NCBI GenBank assembly: GCA_023487865.1 | Contig: JAMDBG010000207.1 | Coordinates: 1-9,257 of the forward strand | Reading direction: 5' to 3' | From: Deltaproteobacteria bacterium | GTDB lineage: Bacteria; Desulfobacterota; Syntrophia; Syntrophales; UBA5619 | DNA: 9,257 nucleotides | Shown: in pieces, positions 1 to 6,449 of the stretch | How the letters are laid out: every line of letters begins with the position of its first letter | Position numbering within the stretch: the first letter of the stretch is position 1 | Translations under genes and position numbers: made by a program | Notes under the pieces: model-generated | Seen by the model: only the letters and a program-made list of their open reading frames with translations | Told to the model about the DNA's origin: nothing | Database searches by the model: none

Positions 1-168
1 TAGAATATGTCGTATTTGGAAGCGGTTCAATGGCGATTGTAATGTTGTTTTCTTTGGCAGCCAGGGAGATTTCCTTCAGCAGGTTAACGACTTGTCGATA
101 TCCCTCTTCCCTCGGAAACCCTTCCGGTACATTTTTCGCCGGACCGCTTCCAAATACGACATATTCTA
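1..168. repeat. 26-bp perfect inverted repeat at the window end
   Basis: Bases 1-26 are the exact reverse complement of bases 143-168, and pairing stops at 27/142. The arms are separated by 116 bp and both lie within the isomerase coding frame. The first arm starts at base 1, so the repeat may continue outside the window. The inner edge (20-26) coincides with the ACCGCTT needed to encode the conserved Glu-Pro-Leu, which leaves a 7-base microhomology for template switching or misassembly. Confidence 0.85.
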
Positions 169-469
169 CGCCCAACTCACCTGCCCGCTTCAATGCCCTC
201 TTGTAGTATATTGCAATTTGTTTTTTATCGACCATTGGCCCTGTTAATCTCATATTTGCAGGGAATAGATTGTTACACGTCTCGCATCGGATCTTTGCAT
301 TATTTACCCTTTCTTTCAAAGCCGCAAACTGTTCATCGCTGAATTCCATCATCTGGGCAAGGGGCAGCTCTATATAGTCGAAACCATATTCTGCTATTTT
401 TTCAATGATTTCTATGCCTGTTCCCTCTGCACCCTTGGCTACCATATTACTGCAGCATCCGAATCTCAC
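1..469 (-). CDS. Sugar phosphate isomerase/epimerase-like TIM barrel protein, 3' end cut off
   Basis: I read a continuous frame from GTG at 469-467 to the left edge, about 156 codons. The start is supported by a GGAG 8 nt upstream (481-478), and no in-frame ATG lies between it and the preceding stop. Features typical of the xylose-isomerase-like TIM barrel family (PF01261) are visible: an N-terminal MRFGCC-like strand, IEKIAEYGFDYIELPL, a CNNLFPANMRLTGP segment, the strand VEYVVFGSG, the NVPEGFPREEGYRQ loop and the strand ITIAIEPL, which holds the usual metal-binding glutamate. Members isomerise or epimerise sugars, acid sugars or hydroxypyruvate (Hyi/OtnI types), so a step beside the kinase pathway is plausible. 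It follows the zinc dehydrogenase by 24 bp in the same frame and is probably last in the operon. After IEPL the family usually has an Asn-Arg-x-Glu pattern. Here the reading becomes PNTTYS, which is encoded by one arm of a 26-bp inverted repeat, so roughly the last 20-26 bases are suspect. Substrate unknown. Confidence 0.82.
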   Translation of the reverse strand, partial: MRFGCCSNMVAKGAEGTGIEIIEKIAEYGFDYIELPLAQMMEFSDEQFAALKERVNNAKIRCETCNNLFPANMRLTGPMVDKKQIAIYYKRALKRAGELGVEYVVFGSGPAKNVPEGFPREEGYRQVVNLLKEISLAAKENNITIAIEPLPNTTYS

Positions 470-493
470 CTTATCATCTCCATCACTTTCGAA

Positions 494-1522
494 TTATTGG
501 GTTGGATCAATGATCACCTTTATGAATTCATCCGGCCTCTGACGCAGATCATCAAATGCTTTTGGTGCATCATTCAAGCTTACCACTTCTGAAATCAATT
601 TTTGTGCAGCCATTTTCCCGCTGCCCATGATAGCAACGACTTCTCCAAATTCTTTGTGCGTATAATTGAAAGTACCCCATACCTTTCTCGCTGAGCAAAC
701 AATATCCTGCATATTAATTTCCATTTCTTTTTGACTCATACCCACCCAGATGGAAGTACCGCCGACTTTTAACAACCTGATCGCTTGATTGGCCGTTGCC
801 TGGACGCCGACGGCTTCTATTGAAATATCCACCATTAAGCCGTCTGTATAGTGGGCTATGGCTTCCGTATAATCTCCATTTTGGGGATGGATTGTTTTAT
901 CTGCACCAAACTCTTTGGCAACTTTTAAGCGGGCATCGCTCAAATCGGAAACAATGATCAGTCTTGGATCACGCAATTTGACCAATTGAAGAATGCACAG
1001 GCCAATGGTACCCGCTCCGATAATTAAAACATTCTTGCCTGCGAAATCATCGATTTTTTTGACCGCACCATAGGCAACCGCATAGGGTTCCGCCAATGCG
1101 CCTATCTCATAGCTGCATCTTTCCGGCAGTTTGTACAGCAGCTTTTCAGGAACAGCAACATATTCCGCCATTGCGCCGTCCACGGTAAGTACTCCAAAAA
1201 ACTTCCTGTTTAGGCACATATTGGTGAGGCCTTGTCTGCAATTTACACACCCGCCGCAAAAATGAATGGGCTGGACAATCACTCCATCTCCTGCCTTAAA
1301 GAGGGTTACATCACTTCCTGATTCAATCACTTCGGCCGAAAATTCATGCCCCATCGTCATGGGTGGAATTCTTCTTCCCGTCAATCCCAAAGCCCCGTGA
1401 ACATCACTGCCGCAGATGCCGCAGGCACGGACTTTCAACAATGCCTCCCCCTTTTGAGGGGTCGGTGTTGCCACGTCCTCGATAACCAATTGACCTGGTC
1501 CCAAATAGCGTAATGCTTTCAA
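494..1522 (-). CDS. Zinc-dependent medium-chain alcohol/polyol dehydrogenase
   Basis: A 342-residue member of the medium-chain dehydrogenase superfamily, of normal length for sorbitol, threonine or galactitol-phosphate dehydrogenase-like proteins. The catalytic zinc ligands are visible as C37 (CGICGSDVH), H59-E60 (GHE) and E145 (ALAEP). The structural zinc site is C89, C92, C95 and C103. The Rossmann motif GAGTIG is at 169-174, and D193 at the end of the second strand predicts NAD+ over NADP+. It should reversibly oxidise a secondary hydroxyl of a polyol, sugar or sugar acid in the cytoplasm. The start is TTG at 1522-1520. It is preferred because a perfect GGAGG lies 7 nt upstream (1534-1530) and the family's MKAL-type N-terminus begins there. 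The gene lies 33 bp after the HAD gene and 24 bp before the isomerase, as in an operon. It looks AT-rich (about 40% GC in sampled lines) compared with the SDR upstream. Substrate cannot be assigned. Confidence 0.93.
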   Translation of the reverse strand: MKALRYLGPGQLVIEDVATPTPQKGEALLKVRACGICGSDVHGALGLTGRRIPPMTMGHEFSAEVIESGSDVTLFKAGDGVIVQPIHFCGGCVNCRQGLTNMCLNRKFFGVLTVDGAMAEYVAVPEKLLYKLPERCSYEIGALAEPYAVAYGAVKKIDDFAGKNVLIIGAGTIGLCILQLVKLRDPRLIIVSDLSDARLKVAKEFGADKTIHPQNGDYTEAIAHYTDGLMVDISIEAVGVQATANQAIRLLKVGGTSIWVGMSQKEMEINMQDIVCSARKVWGTFNYTHKEFGEVVAIMGSGKMAAQKLISEVVSLNDAPKAFDDLRQRPDEFIKVIIDPTQ

Positions 1523-1529
1523 TGCAATT

Positions 1530-1534
1530 CCTCC
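1530..1534 (-). promoter_or_regulatory. Ribosome binding site deciding a TTG start
   Basis: GGAGG on the minus strand, 7 nt before TTG 1522-1520. No ATG or GTG is suitably placed, so this site is the main reason to accept the unusual start of the zinc dehydrogenase. Confidence 0.8.
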
Positions 1535-1555
1535 ACTCTGCTTATTATTCCATCG

Positions 1556-2230
1556 CTAATTTGTAAACCATTCCCGGAGCCGATGGACATCGGACACATG
1601 ACGGACGTGATAGGTCTTCATGCCGGTTGCCCTGGCGGGGATCAGATCAATGCCTTCTTCGTCACCGATTGCGAGACATTTTTCAGGGAGCACGTCGAGC
1701 AGACAGGCCATGGTAGAACACAGGGTCGGGTCCGGTTTTGTTTTCCCCGTTTCGGACACGGTGAGGATCGCCTGGAAAAAGGGGCCGACACCAAGGATCT
1801 CCAAAATACGGTCGGTGTGGACCCGATGGTTGTTGGTGAGCAGCCCGAGACGATAACGACGTGAGAGGACCGAGAGGGTTGTCATGAGTTCCGGATCCTG
1901 CCGGAGGAAGCTTCCGGGATCGATTGTGCGGATCGTCTGATCTCGCCATGCTTCCCAAGCGATGCCTAATTCATGCAATATCAGTGTGTTGCTCGGGGGA
2001 TAGCCGCATCGCGCTGCAAGGAGCGTTCGGGTTCTGTGATAGAGGTCCTCTGTCTCGAGACGATCAATCCCCTTGACTTCGGCAATGAGGGTGCAGGCAG
2101 CCTGCCGATAGGCCCGTTTGAGTTCCGGGCTTGTATAGAGGGTGTCGTCCATGTCGAAAATCAACGCCTGAATGTCCCGCCATTCGGGTTGATCGAAAGG
2201 GGATGTTTGGACTTCAGCGTTCCGCATCAC
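1556..2230 (-). CDS. HAD-superfamily hydrolase (phosphatase/phosphoglycolate phosphatase-like)
   Basis: A 224-residue haloacid dehalogenase-type hydrolase with all four motifs. Motif I is DMDDT (D26, D28, T30), motif II is T132 in GLLTNN, motif III is K165 in GKTKPDP, and motif IV is GDEEGID (D190, D195). A helical cap of roughly 70-90 residues lies between motifs I and II, as in subclass I. D28 after the nucleophile favours phosphatase over dehalogenase activity. The reading can begin at GTG 2230 or at the adjacent ATG 2227-2225. An AGGG at 2239-2236 is 8 nt from the ATG and only 5 nt from the GTG, so the ATG is likely. The gene begins 33 bp after the SDR stop and probably belongs to the same transcript. 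A phosphatase beside a sugar-acid kinase is unusual. It could remove a dead-end phosphate or supply a dephosphorylated intermediate, but the sequence gives no substrate. Confidence 0.9.
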   Translation of the reverse strand: MMRNAEVQTSPFDQPEWRDIQALIFDMDDTLYTSPELKRAYRQAACTLIAEVKGIDRLETEDLYHRTRTLLAARCGYPPSNTLILHELGIAWEAWRDQTIRTIDPGSFLRQDPELMTTLSVLSRRYRLGLLTNNHRVHTDRILEILGVGPFFQAILTVSETGKTKPDPTLCSTMACLLDVLPEKCLAIGDEEGIDLIPARATGMKTYHVRHVSDVHRLREWFTN

Positions 2231-2263
2231 CGGTGCCCTGTTGACGCCTTACCGCGACATGGA

Positions 2264-3016
2264 TCACCATGCCGTCGTGCCGCCGTCTACCGGAAAGGCC
2301 ACTCCGTTGATGAACGCAGCCTCATCCGAAGCCAGGTATAGCGCGGCGCCGGCCACATCTTCCATAGCGGCCAGACGGCCCAGGGGCACCTCGCCCACGC
2401 GCTCCTGCCGGCGCTCAGGATCTTTCAGCACCTCCCGAAGCAGGGGGGTTTCCACCGTGCTGGGGCAGAGCACATTGGCCCGGATGTTGTCCTTGGCATA
2501 CCGCACGGCCACCGCCCGGGTCAGCTGGGAAATTGCGCCCTTTGTCAGGGTGTAGGCCTCGGGGGTAAACTTATGGCCGATGAGGCTGCAGACCGAGCCC
2601 ATGCTGATGATGGAGCCGCCGCTGTTTTCACGCATCAGGGGCAGGGCGTGCTTGATGCCGAGAAACGGCCCCCGGACATTCACGGCCAGCATCGCGTCAA
2701 GGCTCTCAACGCTCATCTCCTCGATGGGCTGGCGGATGTTGATGCCGGCGTTGTTCACCAGGATGTCGAGCTTTCCCGCCTTGTCGATCAGCGCGGCCAG
2801 CGCGGCCGTCCAACTCTCCTCGTCGGTCACGTCCAGGCGGACGAAGCAGGCCCGGCCGCCCTGGGCGGTGATTTCGGCGGCGGCCGCCCGGCCCTGGTCC
2901 TCCTTGATGTCGCCGAGAAAAACCAGGGCGCCCTCAAGACTGAATCGGCGGGCGATAGCCAGACCCAGACCCTGAGAAGCACCGGTGACGAGGGCAACTT
3001 TGTTTTTGAGGCGCAT
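2264..3016 (-). CDS. Short-chain dehydrogenase/reductase, classical, NAD-type
   Basis: A 250-residue classical SDR, full length. The cofactor motif TGASQGLG is at 11-18, D36 after the second strand predicts NAD(H), and NNAG is at 88-91. The catalytic tetrad is N113, S141, Y155 and K159 (YTLTK). The C-terminal part has the family's PSTVETP segment and the ending FPVDGG. It oxidises or reduces a hydroxyl/keto group on a small substrate in the cytoplasm. FabG-like and sugar-acid dehydrogenases share these features, so specificity stays open. ATG 3016-3014 is preceded by AAGGAGAG, with GGAG 6 nt upstream. It is the first gene of the minus-strand operon, facing the kinase across a shared control region. 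By eye it is clearly more GC-rich (over 60%) than the zinc dehydrogenase downstream (near 40%), which hints at separate origins for the operon's members. Confidence 0.93.
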   Translation of the reverse strand: MRLKNKVALVTGASQGLGLAIARRFSLEGALVFLGDIKEDQGRAAAAEITAQGGRACFVRLDVTDEESWTAALAALIDKAGKLDILVNNAGINIRQPIEEMSVESLDAMLAVNVRGPFLGIKHALPLMRENSGGSIISMGSVCSLIGHKFTPEAYTLTKGAISQLTRAVAVRYAKDNIRANVLCPSTVETPLLREVLKDPERRQERVGEVPLGRLAAMEDVAGAALYLASDEAAFINGVAFPVDGGTTAW

Positions 3017-3285
3017 AAGACTCTCCTTCTATCGCCGCCGCCATGGGTCGGGGCATTGCGGCATGGTTGATCCAAGGTCATTGCCCAAATTGGGGTTGCC
3101 CAAATCAGGATTGCCTGATATTCTGTACGCATCCTATCATTTGTTAAGAATTTTGCAAAACGGAAATGTTCGGTTTTTACAACCCTCCACGTGCTGGAAA
3201 TGGGAGGGTCGAGCTGCCAGGCAAAGGTCATCCCTATGTTTAGGTAAGAAACCAAAACTTCCATTTTTCTCGATGAGGGCTGAAA
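3017..3285. promoter_or_regulatory. Divergent control region between SDR operon and acid-sugar kinase
   Basis: This 269-bp gap separates the two oppositely directed start codons, so both promoters should lie in it. Three kinds of symmetry cluster at 3081-3119. The 10-mer TTGCCCAAAT occurs directly repeated at 3081-3090 and 3096-3105. CCCAA-A-TTGGG at 3084-3094 is palindromic. ATCAGG-ATTG-CCTGAT at 3104-3119 is an inverted repeat. These resemble operator sites for a transcription factor, but no regulator gene is in the window. I did not find a convincing sigma-70 pair for either direction. Confidence 0.55.
3182..3209. repeat. Inverted repeat in the kinase leader
   Basis: ACCCTCC at 3182-3188 pairs with GGAGGGT at 3203-3209 across 14 nt. 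It lies about 77 bp upstream of the kinase start and may be a leader stem-loop or an operator. No U-tract follows, so it is not a standard terminator. Confidence 0.35.
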
Positions 3286-4641
3286 ATGAAAGACTTGTTG
3301 ATGGCATTTTACGGCGATGATTTTACCGGTTCGGCAGACGCGATGGAGGCACTGACTTTGAATGGCGTGCCGACCGTGTTGTTTCTCGACCGACCGGATC
3401 CGATGTTGCTGAAAAGACGGTTGAAAAATGTTCGGGCCGTGGGTGTAGCCGGAACCAGCCGAACCATGACCCCCGCGCAAATGGACGGGGAATTGCCCGG
3501 ACAGTTTCAGATGCTCAAGGACCTGGGAGCCCCTCTTATCCACTACAAAGTCTGCGCGACTTTCGACTCGTCAGCCAGGATCGGCAGCATCGGGCATGCG
3601 GCCGATCTTGCCTTCAGCGTTATAAATCCCCCATTCGCAGTCATTGTCCAGGGTGTCCCGGTCATCGGGCGCTATGTGGTATTCGGCAATCACTTCACGA
3701 CCGTGGGAAATAAAACCTATCGTCTCGATCGTCACCCGATGATGAGCAGACATCCCATTACCCCCATGGACGAAGGAGACCTGCGCCTGCATTTTGCCAA
3801 ACAAACGGCAAAAAAGGTTGAACTGATCGATTTGCTGCAGTTGAACAGATCCTTTGATGCAATCTCCAGTCAATTTGACCGGTACATTGCAGAAGGAAAT
3901 GAAATCATCCTTTTTGATACGTTGGAGGACAAGAATCTGCTTACTATCGGCCGGTTGATCCATCAGAAAACCGGCTCACAACCGATTTATGCCATCGGTT
4001 CTTCGGGGTTGGAGTATGCGATGGGATACTATTGGCAATCCGCAGGCATTGTCTCGAAACCGGCCCCGATTTCTCCGGCAGGGCCGATGGACCGGCTGGC
4101 CGTCGTAAGCGGCAGCGCAGCGGACAAGACGGCCGAACAAATCAAATACGCCATAGATCATGGTTTTGAGGGGATTCGCCTTCACACGGATCTGCTCATC
4201 GATCATGAAACCGGCAAGGACGAACGGAATCGTGTGATACAACTCTCCCTAAAGTCCCTTCGGGAAGGGAAAAGCATTATCCTCTTCTCTACCCTTGGAC
4301 CGGATGACCCCTACATCCAAAAAACCAAAGATAGAATGAGATCTTTAGGCATCAATGTCAATGAAGTCGGAAAACATCTTGGAAAGCAACAGGGATTGAT
4401 CCTGCGTGAATTGGTGGAAACCGCGGGACTCAAAAGGGTGTGCGTTGCCGGGGGAGACACCTGCAGTTATGTTTTACGGCAGATGGATATCCATTCGCTC
4501 GAGCTTTTGATGCCGATTACGCCTGCGGCCCCTCTGTGCCGCGCGTTCTCGGATAATTCAACATTTGAAGGTCTCCAGGTTGCGTCAAAAGGCGGCCAAA
4601 TCGGTGCGCCTGAATATTTTATTCAAGTCTTAAACGGATAA
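3286..4641 (+). CDS. DUF1537 four-carbon acid sugar kinase
   Basis: A 451-residue protein matching the DUF1537 kinase family (OtnK/DtnK/DenK types), at full family length. The N-terminal substrate-binding domain begins with YGDDFTGSAD (9-18), and YKVCATFDSS followed by GSIG at 87-103 is the family's signature. The C-terminal nucleotide-binding domain shows AVVSGSAADKT, then GGDT at 389-392, and a KGGQIG-PEYF segment near the end. Characterised members use ATP to phosphorylate a four-carbon or related acid sugar (3-oxo-tetronate, threonate, erythronate, oxo-isoapionate) in the cytoplasm. The start is ATG 3286-3288 with AGGG 6 nt upstream (3276-3279). It faces the SDR operon, and the pairing suggests co-regulation. 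The usual partners, a class II aldolase or PdxA2-like enzyme, are not in the window. Family assignment is firm; the substrate is inference. Confidence 0.93.
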   Translation: MKDLLMAFYGDDFTGSADAMEALTLNGVPTVLFLDRPDPMLLKRRLKNVRAVGVAGTSRTMTPAQMDGELPGQFQMLKDLGAPLIHYKVCATFDSSARIGSIGHAADLAFSVINPPFAVIVQGVPVIGRYVVFGNHFTTVGNKTYRLDRHPMMSRHPITPMDEGDLRLHFAKQTAKKVELIDLLQLNRSFDAISSQFDRYIAEGNEIILFDTLEDKNLLTIGRLIHQKTGSQPIYAIGSSGLEYAMGYYWQSAGIVSKPAPISPAGPMDRLAVVSGSAADKTAEQIKYAIDHGFEGIRLHTDLLIDHETGKDERNRVIQLSLKSLREGKSIILFSTLGPDDPYIQKTKDRMRSLGINVNEVGKHLGKQQGLILRELVETAGLKRVCVAGGDTCSYVLRQMDIHSLELLMPITPAAPLCRAFSDNSTFEGLQVASKGGQIGAPEYFIQVLNG

Positions 4642-4847
4642 ACCACCACCCCCACGAACCTGGGACATTCTTCAAGGCAATCGACATCGGGACCTTCCTC
4701 GCGCCCGATGCATTCAAGGATCTGGTCGGCCGGGTGATCGATGCGATGAACTCGTCAATGGTCTTTCTGCCTTCGTGTGGCATCAGAATTTCATGGGCCA
4801 AATCGCCGCTGACGGCAATGGCGTCAAAAAGAAGCTTCTGCTTGTAA
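4641..4847 (+). pseudogene. C-terminal remnant of an Ldh2-type malate/L-lactate dehydrogenase
   Basis: Directly at the kinase stop a different frame reads NHHPHEPGTFFKAIDIGTFL and then APDAFKDLVGRVIDAMNSS (to about 4757). This matches in pattern the conserved C-terminal strand-helix of the Ldh2/YiaK/AllD family: hydrophobic AID strand, F, acidic-F-K helix, then V-x-x-(M/V)ID. The usual P-G-E ending does not follow. The frame drifts into unrelated residues and stops at 4845-4847, just before the convergent channel gene. The whole N-terminal NAD-binding body is missing, so this is a broken leftover and not a gene. Recognition is by pattern only, over about 35 residues. Confidence 0.5.
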
Positions 4848-4852
4848 AGGGA

Positions 4853-5500
4853 TTAGGCGGGTTCGGAAGACCGGTTGTCTTTTCTAGAGCATCTCCGTAT
4901 GATAGCAACGCAGGGGATGATAAGGAGGTATGTAGCCATCGACCACGGCGGGCTGACAAACGAAAAGACGAATCCCAAAACGGAGATGCCCGGTGTGATC
5001 AGGGACCGATACATCCCTTTCGAGGCATCGCGGCTGCTGATCGCAACGGACGTGATATCCGGGTTTCTCGTCAGGTGCCGCCAGTGAATGAGGAAGCACA
5101 GCCCGAGGCTGAACATGTTGATGTGGAAGAGGCCGACAGCCACCCGCACATCGGAATAATCCCCGCTGATATTCGTAGTGAAAGGCATCAGAACCACGCA
5201 CGCCAGGATGAACAGCGTTATCCTCATGATACCGGAGTCGACCCTGCGGACATAGTGAAACTGCCGGTTGTGCATACGCCAGAACGAAGCGAGAACAAAG
5301 AATGCAACCAGAAATGAAATGAACTCGGATTGCATCCCGGCAATGCTGACAGCAAGCTTTGCCTCCGCCTCCGTTTTGGAAAAGTGGGGGATGACCAGGC
5401 CGGTGACGAGCAAGGTCATCGCAAAAGCAAAAATGCCGTCAACGAGAGCTTCGAGCCTGTTCTTGGAGATTGTTAAATCCCTCTGGTCATCCATCATCAT
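4853..5500 (-). CDS. DUF1211/TMEM175-family membrane protein, probable K+ channel
   Basis: A 215-residue integral membrane protein. The signature NRLEALVDGIFAFAMTLLV at 14-32 is the first-helix filter motif of the DUF1211/TMEM175 family, with Val where many members have Ser before Asp-Gly. SFWRMHNRQF, after the second helix, is another family hallmark. I count six hydrophobic spans: about 18-40, 58-76, 90-108, 121-140, 166-184 and 186-202. That matches the single-repeat bacterial form, which assembles as a tetramer and conducts potassium. Three ATGs in a row (5500, 5497, 5494) follow a GAGG at 5508-5505, and the second, at 7 nt, is best spaced. The gene converges on the Ldh2 remnant and diverges from the acyltransferase. 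It has no visible link to the sugar pathway. Confidence 0.9.
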   Translation of the reverse strand: MMMDDQRDLTISKNRLEALVDGIFAFAMTLLVTGLVIPHFSKTEAEAKLAVSIAGMQSEFISFLVAFFVLASFWRMHNRQFHYVRRVDSGIMRITLFILACVVLMPFTTNISGDYSDVRVAVGLFHINMFSLGLCFLIHWRHLTRNPDITSVAISSRDASKGMYRSLITPGISVLGFVFSFVSPPWSMATYLLIIPCVAIIRRCSRKDNRSSEPA

Positions 5501-5684
5501 TTGTCCTCACAAGGGGAATTGGAGTATACGAAGAAGGGTATTGTGTGTCAATGGAATAACGGCGTCTGAATGCCAATGGAACGATGCATGTTTTTGAAGA
5601 TCGCCTGCTGCACGGTTACGGGAAGGACTGTGTATCCTCTTTCCGGTAGATTTTGCGAAATTGGGTCCAGAAATAGGTACAGTC
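5501..5684. promoter_or_regulatory. Divergent intergenic region between channel and acyltransferase genes
   Basis: About 184 bp between two outward-facing starts. Promoters for both must lie here or just outside, but I see no convincing -35/-10 pair and no palindrome. The octamer CAATGGAA occurs twice about 23 bp apart, which may be chance. Confidence 0.35.
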
Positions 5685-6353
5685 ATGACTCCATCAGTGA
5701 CGGCTAAACCGGCCGCAGGTCCCATGCGATACACGATATTCGATGTTCCCGTCTTAAGGAACATCGTTCGCTTGCTGGCGATCCTCTTTCTAAAGATGAT
5801 CGGGTGGCGCAGGGAGGGGAGTTTGCCCCGCGTCCCTAAGTACGTCATCATTCTGGCGCCGCACACATCCAACTGGGATTTGCCCATCGGGCTGGCCATT
5901 GCCTTTGCTCTGAAGCTCAGAGGTTACTGGCTTGGAAAGGACGAGCTCTTCCGGTGGCCTTTGCGCGGATTCTTCCGGTGGCTCGGCGGGATTCCAATCG
6001 ATCGGTCCAGGTCGGGCGATATCGTAATGCAGGTGGTCAAGATATTCAAGGAGCGGGTCAATTTCATTGTGGTCCTGACCCCCGAGGGAACCCGGAAGAA
6101 AGTCACGTACTGGAAAAGCGGCTTCTATTACATCGCCCGGTGCGCCGCTGTCCCGATCGTGCTCGCTTTTCTGGATTACCGGCGCAAGGCGGGGGGGGTA
6201 GGCCCCGTTTTCTACCCCACCGGTGATAGGGAGGCGGACATGGAATATATTCGCGCCTTCTATGCGACGGTGACCGGCAAGCACCCCGAAAAGCAATGCA
6301 TCCCGTCGCTATGCCGGGGAAGCAGTGAACCTGAACGGCGCAAGTCGGTTTAA
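5685..6353 (+). CDS. PlsC-like 1-acyl-glycerol-phosphate acyltransferase family protein
   Basis: A protein of about 222 residues from ATG 5685. The acyltransferase catalytic motif HX4D is seen in APHTSNWD, followed by a GLAIAF helix. The GGIPIDR segment and the LTPEGTRKK segment correspond to family blocks that bind the glycerol-phosphate acceptor. A hydrophobic stretch (VRLLAILFLKMIG) near the N-terminus probably attaches it to the membrane. It should transfer an acyl chain to a lysophospholipid or related acceptor. The frame is also open from TTG 5661. ATG 5685 has a weak AGG 7 nt upstream, and ATG 5724, just before RYTIFDVPVL, where relatives commonly begin, has AGG only 4 nt upstream. The true start is therefore uncertain between 5685 and 5724. 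It converges with the second SDR and stands apart from both catabolic modules. Confidence 0.9.
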   Translation: MTPSVTAKPAAGPMRYTIFDVPVLRNIVRLLAILFLKMIGWRREGSLPRVPKYVIILAPHTSNWDLPIGLAIAFALKLRGYWLGKDELFRWPLRGFFRWLGGIPIDRSRSGDIVMQVVKIFKERVNFIVVLTPEGTRKKVTYWKSGFYYIARCAAVPIVLAFLDYRRKAGGVGPVFYPTGDREADMEYIRAFYATVTGKHPEKQCIPSLCRGSSEPERRKSV

Positions 6354-6361
6354 ATCCGCAT

Positions 6362-6387
6362 CTGTCCGGCAAACTGCCTGCGGACAG
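6362..6387. terminator. Possible bidirectional hairpin between convergent genes
   Basis: CTGTCC at 6362-6367 pairs with GGACAG at 6382-6387. An inner GGCA/TGCC stem (6368-6371 with 6375-6378) continues it with a short bulge. It lies just after the acyltransferase stop and before the convergent SDR stop. There is no run of T on either side, so intrinsic termination is only a weak guess. Confidence 0.3.
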
Positions 6388-6449
6388 TCCTGCCGCTGAT
6401 GAAAAATTCCCCGTTCGAATAAAGTTGACCGTTATCGATTTCCGAAATC

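Noticed and set aside
2573..3070. Open frame of 165 codons on the plus strand
   Set aside because: It lies antisense to the GC-rich SDR with complete catalytic motifs. High GC suppresses stop codons on the opposite strand, and the translation has no family pattern.
2827..3543. Open frame of 238 codons on the minus strand across the divergent region
   Set aside because: It overlaps two real genes in other frames and the control region, and its translation looks random.
4619..4801. Short minus-strand frame over the Ldh2 remnant
   Set aside because: The plus-strand reading fits a known family; the minus reading does not.
4775..5317. Open frame of 180 codons on the plus strand
   Set aside because: It is antisense to the DUF1211 gene, is highly charged without domain pattern, and has no ribosome site.
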